From Solirubrobacterales bacterium (lineage in GTDB: Bacteria; Actinomycetota; Thermoleophilia; Solirubrobacterales; 70-9), in assembly GCA_013694825.1 (NCBI GenBank), contig JACDBR010000109.1, positions 1 through 11,355 of the forward strand: a DNA stretch of 11,355 nucleotides. The letters are read 5' to 3'. The position numbers were made by a program, and so were the translations under genes. This document shows, piece after piece, positions 1-4,942 of this stretch. Every line of letters begins with the position of its first letter. Position 1 is the stretch's first letter. The notes beneath the pieces were generated by a model. That model made no database searches, was not told the DNA's origin, and was given only the letters and a program-made list of their open reading frames with translations.

Positions 1-573
1 CACCAGGGCGACGAGCAGTGGCGAGCGCTCGTCGAGGATCGCCGGAATGATGAAGAAGGTCACGAGGGCGAGGCTGATCGCGAGACCGACCAGCGAACGC
101 GCTCCACGCCAGCGGCCCAGGACGATCACCAGGGCCGCGAAGATCGCAGCCAGCCAGAGCATCGGAGCACTTCGCTCGACCTCGGTCAGGCTGTAAGACG
201 GCGACGGCTCCGCCGAGCCATCCCCGGGCAGGCTGAGGCCCTCGTTCCTGGTCACGCGAATCCGATCCCCCACGCCGAGCTCCGGCGCCCCGACCTGCCC
301 TAGAACGATGACCCCCTGCTGACCCTCGTCTACGCCACTTCGAAGCTCGATCGTCAGCTGCTCGCAACCCTGTTCAGCGGGGTTCTGGCAGGGCGACGCC
401 GTCGTCGCCACGACCTCCGCCTCCTCAGCCTCGGCGATCTCGGTCGCGATCTGGACATCGGGATCGCCGCTGGGCCATAGCGCTACGAGCCCGGCGACCG
501 TAGCGAGGGTCAGCAGCCCCAGTGCGACAAGGGCGATCCGCGAGGAGATCGAGTGCGAGGGGGCCTTACCCAC
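1..573 (-). CDS. YibE/F family membrane protein, N-terminal 191 residues (cut by window edge)
   Basis: Reading the minus strand from a GTG at 573 gives 191 codons with no stop, running off the window. An in-frame TAA lies four codons upstream, so GTG 573 is the only near start. Residues 12-33 form a first membrane helix. A soluble segment of about 100 residues follows, with two cysteines (C62, C70) and a patch (about 88-110) resembling a small beta-barrel. Then come the family hallmark around 133-158 (SAPMLWLAAIFAALVIVLGR, then WRGARSLVG) and further helices at about 138-152 and 160-180. This order matches YibE/F proteins, multi-pass inner-membrane proteins whose molecular role is not established; transport is usually guessed. 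It lies 59 bp after the PhoX gene on the same strand, possibly co-transcribed. No Shine-Dalgarno is visible; a TAACCC box sits 6 nt upstream. Confidence 0.85.
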   Translation of the reverse strand, partial: MGKAPSHSISSRIALVALGLLTLATVAGLVALWPSGDPDVQIATEIAEAEEAEVVATTASPCQNPAEQGCEQLTIELRSGVDEGQQGVIVLGQVGAPELGVGDRIRVTRNEGLSLPGDGSAEPSPSYSLTEVERSAPMLWLAAIFAALVIVLGRWRGARSLVGLAISLALVTFFIIPAILDERSPLLVALV

Positions 574-579
574 ACCGGC

Positions 580-585
580 GGGTTA
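580..585 (-). promoter_or_regulatory. Possible -10 box (TAACCC) for a leaderless yibE/F start
   Basis: The hexamer TAACCC lies 6 nt before the GTG at 573. It differs from the TANNNT pattern only in the last base. No -35 is recognisable and the gene could also be read from upstream, so this is weak. Confidence 0.25.
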
Positions 586-604
586 CGCCCCCGCCGCGTC
601 AGCT

Positions 605-619
605 CCTGCCCGAGGCAGG
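605..619 (-). other. Small hairpin between PhoX and YibE/F genes
   Basis: CCTGCC and GGCAGG form a perfect 6-bp stem around a 3-nt loop in the 59-bp gap after the PhoX stop codon. There is no T-tract. It could be a weak pause, attenuator or processing site, or chance in GC-rich DNA. Confidence 0.3.
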
Positions 620-632
620 CGGCACCGCCCGG

Positions 633-1919
633 CTAGGAGCGGCGGCCACGGAACGGCCCGCGCACCTCGTAGATCTCCCCGACCCCGAATGCGCGCTGCG
701 AGGAGAAGTAGATCCGGGTCTCCTGGGGGTTGAAGCAGACGCCGGTCACCTCGGAGACGGCCTCGCTGTCGGGCTCGCCGTGGCGTGGGCCGGTCAGCTT
801 CGCGAAGCGCGCGACGCGGCGAATCTGCCGTCGCGGCCCGCCGGGCGTGATGATCGCGAGGTCAAACGGATCTTCGCCGCCGTTGTCCTCGCAGACGAAG
901 AGATCACCTGAGCGGCGTGAGACGGTGACATTGTCGACGTCGGTCAGCGGCGGATTCTCGATCAGCTTCGGGTCGTAGATCCGCCGCATCCGGCGCAGGC
1001 GGGTGTCGTAACCGCGAATCGTGCTGTCGCCGGTCGTGGCCAGGTAGACGATCCCCTCGTCGAACCAGATCCCTTCGCCGCGCTCGAAGCGGGTCGCGTC
1101 GGGCACCTGCTCGCGGGTCGGGGTCTGCTCGGCCGCCGGGTCGGGAACCGCGTTCCAGCTCACCTCGCCGCGGACTGCGACCGTTGCCACCTCGAGCTTG
1201 CCGCGACGCAAATCGCCTCGCTCGCGGGGCCGGAAGCGATAGAGGCAGCCATCGCCCTCGTCCTCGCTCAGGTAGAGGAAGCCGGTCTTGCGATCGACGC
1301 AGACGGCCTCGTGCTTGAACAGCCCCAGCGCCGGGCGCGGCTTGGCCTCCTTCTCGCCGTCAGGATCGCACTCCCAGACCTGCCCGCGGTCGATCTCCTC
1401 GCAGGAGAGCCAGGTGCGCCACGGGGTCGCCCCGCCGGCGCAGTTCGAGGAGGTGCCGGAGAGGATCCGGTAGGCGTCGGCGATCTCGCCGCTCGGCGCG
1501 AAGCGGATCGCGCTGGCGCCGCCCTCGCCGGGAGCTCCGATGGGGATCTCGCCGGGCAGGTCGACAGGTGTCGGCGTCTCGGAGTTGGAGACGAGGACCC
1601 AGCCGCCGTCCTTGCGCGGGAAGGTCGAGGCGCCATCGGAGAAGATGTGCCAGTCATAGCTCGTGCCCTCGACAGGCTGACCTCCCCTGGCGACGATCCG
1701 CGAGGAGAAGCCGTCGGGCAGGCGGAGGTCATTGGCGTCTGGCGCGCCCAGCCGACCGTAGGGACTGCGCCCGCGCTTCGCCGGACGGGCGAGCGACTCC
1801 CAGAAGCTCGGGCCGAACGCCAGCATCCCGGCCGTAGCCGCTCCGGTTGCGATCAGCTCGCGGCGGCGGAATCCGCCATCGTCCGAGCTCGGACCCTGAC
1901 TCGTCTTCTCAACTGGCAC
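633..1919 (-). CDS. PhoX-like (DUF839) protein, predicted Tat-exported phosphatase family
   Basis: The protein has 428 residues. The N-terminus carries a twin-arginine type signal: FRRRELI at 17-23, then a mild hydrophobic stretch to about residue 40, suggesting export in folded form. The mature part shows DUF839/PhoX hallmarks: NCAGGATPWRTWLSCEE at 159-175, FKHEAV at 201-206, and a late DNVT...FVCEDNGG segment followed by a SEVTGVCFNP...IYFSSQR closing blade, consistent with a beta-propeller. Characterised PhoX enzymes are calcium- and iron-dependent alkaline phosphatases, and the Cys in NCAGG is the likely iron ligand by family comparison. At 428 residues it is shorter than classical PhoX (over 600), so phosphatase activity is uncertain; the short DUF839 branch is largely uncharacterised. 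The GTG start at 1919 has no Shine-Dalgarno but a TAGCCT box 6 nt upstream. Confidence 0.88.
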   Translation of the reverse strand: MPVEKTSQGPSSDDGGFRRRELIATGAATAGMLAFGPSFWESLARPAKRGRSPYGRLGAPDANDLRLPDGFSSRIVARGGQPVEGTSYDWHIFSDGASTFPRKDGGWVLVSNSETPTPVDLPGEIPIGAPGEGGASAIRFAPSGEIADAYRILSGTSSNCAGGATPWRTWLSCEEIDRGQVWECDPDGEKEAKPRPALGLFKHEAVCVDRKTGFLYLSEDEGDGCLYRFRPRERGDLRRGKLEVATVAVRGEVSWNAVPDPAAEQTPTREQVPDATRFERGEGIWFDEGIVYLATTGDSTIRGYDTRLRRMRRIYDPKLIENPPLTDVDNVTVSRRSGDLFVCEDNGGEDPFDLAIITPGGPRRQIRRVARFAKLTGPRHGEPDSEAVSEVTGVCFNPQETRIYFSSQRAFGVGEIYEVRGPFRGRRS

Positions 1920-1925
1920 TCGCTC

Positions 1926-1931
1926 AGGCTA
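1926..1931 (-). promoter_or_regulatory. -10-like TAGCCT box, leaderless start of PhoX gene
   Basis: TAGCCT ends 6 nt before the GTG start at 1919. That is the spacing expected if transcription starts at or next to the start codon. No purine-rich ribosome binding site is present. No clear -35 element is visible. Confidence 0.45.
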
Positions 1932-1974
1932 AGAGCGCCGACTGACGATGTTGCACTCCCGTGAAAGCGGCGGA

Positions 1975-2011
1975 CGGGGAGTGCTCAGTGCGCTGAGGCG
2001 ATGCGTCCCGT
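1975..2011. other. Nested inverted repeats between methyltransferase and PhoX genes
   Basis: CTCAG (1984-1988) and CTGAG (1993-1997) form a 5-bp stem with a 4-nt loop. It is flanked by an outer imperfect pairing of ACGGGGA with TCCCGT. This lies just after the methyltransferase stop in transcription order and could be a weak terminator separating it from the PhoX gene. There is no T-tract, so the assignment is tentative. The rest of the 129-bp gap shows nothing recognisable apart from the TAGCCT box. Confidence 0.3.
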
Positions 2012-2048
2012 GACTGCGCCGCCGACGCAGCGGCTTCGCCCCGACCGG

Positions 2049-2852
2049 TCAGTCCCCGGTGTGCTTCAGCTCGCCGCGCTTTCGCGCCACGAGGGCGAAG
2101 TAGTGGATCGGCTCGCCGGCCAGCGACAGACGGTGGCGGTAGCGGCGCTTTCCCTGCAGATCGAGGGTGCCGTCCTCGAGGGCTCGGTCGATCAGGCGCG
2201 AGAAACCGCTCGAGTCGGAGTCGCCGACGAAGTCCTCGTTGATGTTGAAGGCGACCCAGCCGTCGTCGTCGATCATCTTGTAGGCCTCGATGAAGGCCTC
2301 GGGCGGTATGTCGCCGAAGCCCAGCGCCGCGACCGTCGTCAGGCAATTGAAGTCGCGCTCGGTGAGCGACTCGCGCGCCTCGTCGGGCATCGCCGTCATG
2401 TCGGCGACGACGTAGTCGTCGTAGACGCCCGGACGGTCTCGCTCGGTAGCCATCGCGGCCTCCTCGATCACGTCGACGCCGACGATCGAGGCTGCGCCGA
2501 GGCGCTCGAGCTCCTCACCGACCATGCCGTTGCCCCCACCGAGGTCGAGCACCGTCAGCTCCTCGACGCTCTCGTCGGCCTCCTCGACCGCCTCGACCAG
2601 CAGGGCGCTGACGACTCGCGGAGAATCGCAGTGCAGCGTGTCGTAGAAGAGCTGCTCGTAGAGCCCGGGAACCTTGTAGATCTCGTCGTAGTCGTGAAAG
2701 CGGAAGCGACGCGTGTCGCCATCGATGCGGACATCGCACCACTCCTCGTCCTGATCGAACTCGTCGATCTCGGACGAGTCGGGAAACGAAATCTCGTAGC
2801 GCGGTTGGGCGACCGAAGTTCGCGAGCCGTCACTGCCAAGGGGCGAAACCAA
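2049..2852 (-). CDS. Class I SAM-dependent methyltransferase
   Basis: The encoded protein has 267 residues from the TTG at 2852 (269 if the TTG at 2858 is used). The SAM-binding core is clear: motif I VLDLGGGNGMVG at about 101-112, an acidic motif II in VGVDVIEEA at about 125-133, and VVADM at about 148-152 as the adenine-contacting acidic loop. Before the core lies a conserved-looking segment, FHDYDEIYKVPGLYEQLFYD (52-71), which may form part of the substrate pocket. No signal peptide or membrane helix is seen, so it is cytoplasmic. The substrate cannot be told from sequence; small-molecule methylation is the default for this architecture. The start was chosen because AGGAGG (2862-2867) is 9 nt from TTG 2852 but only 3 nt from TTG 2858. 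PhoX and YibE/F genes follow on the same strand. Confidence 0.85.
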   Translation of the reverse strand: MVSPLGSDGSRTSVAQPRYEISFPDSSEIDEFDQDEEWCDVRIDGDTRRFRFHDYDEIYKVPGLYEQLFYDTLHCDSPRVVSALLVEAVEEADESVEELTVLDLGGGNGMVGEELERLGAASIVGVDVIEEAAMATERDRPGVYDDYVVADMTAMPDEARESLTERDFNCLTTVAALGFGDIPPEAFIEAYKMIDDDGWVAFNINEDFVGDSDSSGFSRLIDRALEDGTLDLQGKRRYRHRLSLAGEPIHYFALVARKRGELKHTGD

Positions 2853-2861
2853 GACCAAGGG

Positions 2862-2867
2862 CCTCCT
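2862..2867 (-). promoter_or_regulatory. Shine-Dalgarno AGGAGG that decides the methyltransferase start
   Basis: A full AGGAGG lies before two candidate TTG codons, at 2858 (3-nt spacing) and 2852 (9-nt spacing). Normal spacing is 5-10 nt, so the second TTG is preferred. This is one of the few strong ribosome binding sites in the window. Confidence 0.7.
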
Positions 2868-2916
2868 TCGAATGGATTAACAACCCCGGTCCGGACGTCC
2901 CAGGACGAAAGCACAG

Positions 2917-2922
2917 CTTATA
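2917..2922 (-). promoter_or_regulatory. Possible -10 (TATAAG) for the methyltransferase gene
   Basis: TATAAG on the minus strand lies in a locally AT-richer patch of the 166-bp gap between the methyltransferase and tRNA-Arg. It would give a 5' leader of roughly 55-60 nt containing the Shine-Dalgarno. No good -35 lies 16-18 nt upstream. Nothing else is recognised in this gap. Confidence 0.3.
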
Positions 2923-3024
2923 CGCCTCGGCGGGCCACGGTCGCGCTGGAGCCGCCGGCGAGCACCGCGACGGCACCGGAACGGACTGCAGAAACCCTTG
3001 GACCAACGGCGATCCGATGGGAAG

Positions 3025-3098
3025 CGCCCCCGCCAGGATTCGAACCTGGGACCTGCGGATTAGAAGTCCGCCGCTCTATCCAGCTGAGCTACGGGGGC
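3025..3098 (-). tRNA. tRNA-Arg (anticodon UCU)
   Basis: The minus strand folds as a cloverleaf. The acceptor arm GCCCCCG (3098-3092) pairs with CGGGGGC (3032-3026), and the discriminator is G at 3025. The D-arm begins TAGCTCAGCTGGATAGAGC. The anticodon stem GCGGA/TCCGC encloses the loop CTTCTAA with anticodon TCT at 3064-3062. The T-arm contains GGTTCGAATCC. The 3' CCA is not encoded. It reads AGA (and possibly AGG), which are rare codons in such a GC-rich genome. A CACAAT hexamer ends 8 nt before the mature 5' end and may be the -10. Confidence 0.96.
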
Positions 3099-3106
3099 CG
3101 GGGAGG

Positions 3107-3112
3107 ATTGTG
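3107..3112 (-). promoter_or_regulatory. Possible -10 (CACAAT) of tRNA-Arg
   Basis: CACAAT on the minus strand ends 8 nt upstream of the mature tRNA-Arg 5' end. The same 8-nt distance separates a TACCAT box from tRNA-Pro. No -35 consensus is seen. Confidence 0.35.
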
Positions 3113-3123
3113 GCGGATGGACG

Positions 3124-3153
3124 GCGTTCCCGGCCGGGGCTGGGACGGAACGC
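3124..3153. repeat. Inverted repeat, 7-bp arms, between tRNA-Arg and the RsbW-like gene
   Basis: GCGTTCC (3124-3130) and GGAACGC (3147-3153) are perfect inverted arms separated by 16 nt. It lies in the divergent gap upstream of both tRNA-Arg (minus) and the gene at 3233 (plus). It could be an operator or a structured leader. Confidence 0.4.
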
Positions 3154-3175
3154 TGCAAGAGGCGTCTCGCCGGGT

Positions 3176-3191
3176 GGCCGACCGATCGGCC
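3176..3191. repeat. Inverted repeat GGCCGA-N4-TCGGCC
   Basis: Perfect 6-bp arms flank a 4-nt spacer, 41 bp upstream of the ATG at 3233. The compact dyad lies where a promoter or operator for that gene would be expected. Its function is unknown. Confidence 0.4.
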
Positions 3192-3232
3192 GGGCTATCG
3201 AAGTAGGGGCGATCTGACGACAGAGGGCACAG

Positions 3233-3694
3233 ATGGCTGACTCGGGGCACGGAGGAGCCGAGCGTCGGATACCCACGACCGCTCGCTACGAGATCGATTC
3301 CGATCCTCGACGCCTGCGCGAGATCCTCGCGGAGGTCGAGGGGCTGCTGGAGAGCATCGACGCCCCGGTCAGACGTCGAGTCGCGCTGCTTGTCGGCGAG
3401 CTCGTCGGGCGGGTCTCCGAGGAGCCACTGGCTCACGGCGTGCTGCGGATGGAGATCCATGAGCGTCCGATCAGCCTGCGAGTCGAGATCTGGGACGAGG
3501 ACGGGCTGCTCGACGACCTTTTCTGGAGCCGGCTGGCCGAATCGGCGCTCGTCGGACTGGCCTCGTCGTGGGGGCGCGACCGACGCCGCCCCGCCGGCGC
3601 CTGGTTCGAGATCACGCACCCCAGCGTCGGCCGCTCGCCCCGGGGCTCCCTCGAGCAGATGCCTGCCGAAGCCCAGGGGCTGGCCGGCTCCTAG
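3233..3694 (+). CDS. Small RsbW/HATPase-like protein, apparently lacking the ATP-binding motifs
   Basis: The protein has 153 residues. Its layout recalls the short anti-sigma-factor kinases (HATPase_c_2, RsbW-like) common in actinobacteria: an N-terminal strand, a helix with RRRVALLVGELVGRV at 47-61 where the family has a SELVTNA-type N-box, then LRVEIWDEDG (82-91) in place of the G1 box, and LVGLASSWGRDRRRPAGAWFEI at about 106-127, resembling the closing helix and strand of those domains. The N-box asparagine is replaced (R60) and the G1 glycines are not convincing, so it probably does not hydrolyse ATP. It may act as a partner-binding regulator. This is a pattern-level call; the family could be wrong. 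The ATG has a GAGGG Shine-Dalgarno about 6 nt upstream. It converges with the gene at 3712-3987 across an inverted repeat. Confidence 0.55.
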   Translation: MADSGHGGAERRIPTTARYEIDSDPRRLREILAEVEGLLESIDAPVRRRVALLVGELVGRVSEEPLAHGVLRMEIHERPISLRVEIWDEDGLLDDLFWSRLAESALVGLASSWGRDRRRPAGAWFEITHPSVGRSPRGSLEQMPAEAQGLAGS

Positions 3695-3722
3695 ACGCCG
3701 GCGCCGCCCTGCTAGGAGCCGG
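3684..3722. terminator. Bidirectional hairpin at a convergent gene junction, both stop codons in the arms
   Basis: CCGGCTCCTAG (3684-3694) and CTAGGAGCCGG (3712-3722) are perfect 11-bp inverted arms around a 17-nt GC-rich loop. G·T and G-C pairing can extend the stem by two more pairs on the plus-strand RNA. The plus-strand gene ends with TAG at 3692-3694 and the minus-strand gene with TAG at 3714-3712, so both stops are in the stem. No T-tract is present on either side, so it is not a classical intrinsic terminator. A terminator or mRNA 3'-end protecting structure is likely. Confidence 0.65.
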
Positions 3723-3987
3723 TCCCGCGACCTTCGCGCTGTTGCTCGCGCTCAGCCGCGGCGACGGCGGAAGCCTGCTGGTCGGCAACCGGCGGCGTCG
3801 CCTTCTCGGCACTGCCGGGTCCTCCGGGCTCCTTCAGCGCCTTGCCGGCGGCCTTCACCTTGTCGCCAAGCGAGCCCTTGCCCTTGGCGATGCTTCGAAG
3901 CTCGTCGCCGTCCCGCTTGAGGCTCTCCGTGCCACCGCGCTGGTCGACCACCTTCTTGGCGCGATCCGAAAAACGCTTGATGTTCAT
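3712..3987 (-). CDS. Small charged protein, possibly Rv0909-type antitoxin-like
   Basis: The protein has 91 residues and is rich in Lys, Asp, Glu and Ala. Residues 1-55 are amphipathic and helix-prone: MNIKRFSDRAKKVVDQRGG, then ESLKRDGDELRSIAKGKGSL and GDKVKAAGKALKE. Residues 56-91 look disordered (PGGPGSAEKATPPVADQQ, then an Ala/Glu/Arg tail). The repeated Lys/Asp helices resemble short actinobacterial proteins of the MT0933/Rv0909 antitoxin-like family, but the match is by general pattern only. The upstream minus-strand neighbour encodes an SRPBCC protein, the same fold class as the Rv0910 partner, which modestly supports the idea. The ATG at 3987 has a GAAGG ribosome site about 8 nt upstream, and TAGAGT at 4019-4014 could be its own -10. 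It may equally be a generic small stress or structural protein. Confidence 0.6.
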   Translation of the reverse strand: MNIKRFSDRAKKVVDQRGGTESLKRDGDELRSIAKGKGSLGDKVKAAGKALKEPGGPGSAEKATPPVADQQASAVAAAEREQQREGRGTGS

Positions 3988-4013
3988 CTTTGTCCCTTCG
4001 TTGCTTGGACATC

Positions 4014-4019
4014 ACTCTA
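4014..4019 (-). promoter_or_regulatory. Possible -10 (TAGAGT) for the small charged protein
   Basis: TAGAGT on the minus strand lies 26 nt before the ATG at 3987. It would give a short leader of about 20 nt containing a GAAGG Shine-Dalgarno. It would let the small gene be transcribed separately from the SRPBCC gene. Confidence 0.35.
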
Positions 4020-4093
4020 GGTCGAGTGCTCAAAGACGACCTGAGCGGAGTCGTCGTCAGCGAAGCCTCAGCCCTGAGCGGGGCCATGGTCCC

Positions 4094-4666
4094 CTAAGCG
4101 TCCGCCGACGATCCCGCCCGTGTGCGTCCCGCCAAGCGCTCGGCCTCCGGCGCGATCTCCTCGATTGCTGCGGCGACGGTCGCATTCCAGGACTTCGCCA
4201 CCAGATCGCCGTACCAAGAGCCGAGCGCCCACAAATCGACGCCGAGCTCGCCGCTGTAGACGAAAGAGGTGCCCTCGCCGTCTGGCGTCAGCTCGTAGGT
4301 CTCGACCACGTGCGGGACGGGCCCGCGCACGAGGTGGAACGAAACCCGGTTCGGGCGCTCGAATCGAACCGTCTCGAGGGTGGTCGCGATCAGCCCGTGG
4401 CCGAGGTCGGTGAAGTGCTCGGCCAGCACCATGTCGCTGCCTCGCTCGAGCACGCGGAGCTTGTCGGCCATCGCCCGCGGCGTCTTGCCGAGGTAGGGGC
4501 CGGCGATCACGTCGAAGACCGTCTCGGGGGACGCTGCGATATCGCGAGCGATCGGCCCGAGCGGCCGCACGCGACGACCGATCCCGAGGTCGAGCGTCAG
4601 CCCGCCACGTATGCAGAGGAGGGCGGCGCCGGCAGCGAGGCCGGAGCGAGAGGCGGTACGGATCAC
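4094..4666 (-). CDS. SRPBCC (START/Bet v1-like) family protein
   Basis: The protein has 190 residues. The SRPBCC core runs from about residue 38 to 175: IARDIAASPETVFDVIAGPYLG (39-60) is the typical first strand and two helices, strands follow (MVLAEHFTD, ATTLETVRFERPNRVSFHLVRG, VVETYELTPDGEGTSFVYSGEL), and the long C-terminal helix is near SWYGDLVAKSWNATVAAAIEEI. This fold makes a hydrophobic ligand cavity; members bind or modify lipids and polyketides or act as toxins (Rv0910). The ligand here is unknown. The first 35 residues carry a short mildly hydrophobic stretch (GLAAGAALLCI), perhaps a weak membrane anchor. The GTG at 4666 is the first usable start in the frame; no Shine-Dalgarno is evident, so the start is uncertain. 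The small charged gene follows 106 bp downstream on the same strand. Confidence 0.75.
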   Translation of the reverse strand: MIRTASRSGLAAGAALLCIRGGLTLDLGIGRRVRPLGPIARDIAASPETVFDVIAGPYLGKTPRAMADKLRVLERGSDMVLAEHFTDLGHGLIATTLETVRFERPNRVSFHLVRGPVPHVVETYELTPDGEGTSFVYSGELGVDLWALGSWYGDLVAKSWNATVAAAIEEIAPEAERLAGRTRAGSSADA

Positions 4667-4769
4667 GAATCCAATAACCCGAACACTTGCAGCTGCGCCA
4701 CATCTTCGCTGCGGGTCGCATCAAGCGCTTCCGCAAGGCCCGTCGTTCACTCGAACCTGCGGTCAGAGA

Positions 4770-4843
4770 TCGGGGCGCCCGGATTCGAACCGGGGACCTC
4801 GGCCACCCAAAGGCCGCGCGCTACCAGGCTGCGCCACGCCCCG
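4770..4843 (-). tRNA. tRNA-Pro (anticodon UGG)
   Basis: The minus strand gives a full cloverleaf. The acceptor arm CGGGGCG (4843-4837) pairs with CGCCCCG (4777-4771), and the discriminator is A at 4770. The D-arm is GGCGCAGCCTGGTAGCGC. The anticodon stem CGGCC/GGCCG encloses the loop TTTGGGT with anticodon TGG at 4809-4807. The T-arm contains GGTTCGAATCC. The first pair is C-G, typical of bacterial tRNA-Pro, and 3' CCA is not encoded. A TACCAT box ends 8 nt before the mature 5' end. Confidence 0.96.
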
Positions 4844-4851
4844 ACGGAGTG

Positions 4852-4857
4852 ATGGTA
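4852..4857 (-). promoter_or_regulatory. Likely -10 (TACCAT) of tRNA-Pro
   Basis: TACCAT on the minus strand ends 8 nt before the tRNA 5' end, leaving almost no 5' leader. The -35 position would fall on CACGGG inside the neighbouring hairpin, not a TTGACA-like hexamer. Confidence 0.5.
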
Positions 4858-4874
4858 GGCGCGTTCGGCGACGC

Positions 4875-4899
4875 CCCGTGTCTCCGAAGGAGGCACGGG
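4875..4899. repeat. Very stable 11-bp hairpin with GAA triloop between tRNA-Pro and the DUF1015 gene
   Basis: CCCGTGTCTCC (4875-4885) pairs with GGAGGCACGGG (4889-4899) around the loop GAA. All 11 positions pair in plus-strand RNA, with one U·G wobble at 4881/4893. The minus-strand RNA has a C·A mismatch there. The C-GAA-G closing is a known exceptionally stable small loop. It lies 44 nt upstream of the GTG at 4943 and just outside the tRNA-Pro -10. No T-tract follows. It may be an operator, or a terminator for plus-strand transcripts running antisense through tRNA-Pro. Confidence 0.55.
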
Positions 4900-4928
4900 T
4901 TCAGGCGGGCGATGCCGCCCAGCGTCGG

Positions 4929-4934
4929 TAGCCT
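4929..4934 (+). promoter_or_regulatory. -10-like TAGCCT box, leaderless start of DUF1015 gene
   Basis: TAGCCT is followed by 8 nt and then the GTG start at 4943. No Shine-Dalgarno is visible. The spacing is right for transcription starting at or next to the GTG. Confidence 0.45.
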
Positions 4935-4942
4935 GCGCCGCC

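Noticed and set aside
2001..3206. 401-codon open frame on plus strand spanning the methyltransferase and tRNA-Arg
   Set aside because: It is antisense to a clear methyltransferase and reads through a tRNA on the other strand, giving the familiar false peptide of antisense tRNA. Typical GC-rich shadow frame.
3025..4843. tRNA genes as integration sites of a mobile island between them
   Set aside because: No integrase, no repeat of either tRNA 3' end and no shift in base composition was found between or beside them.
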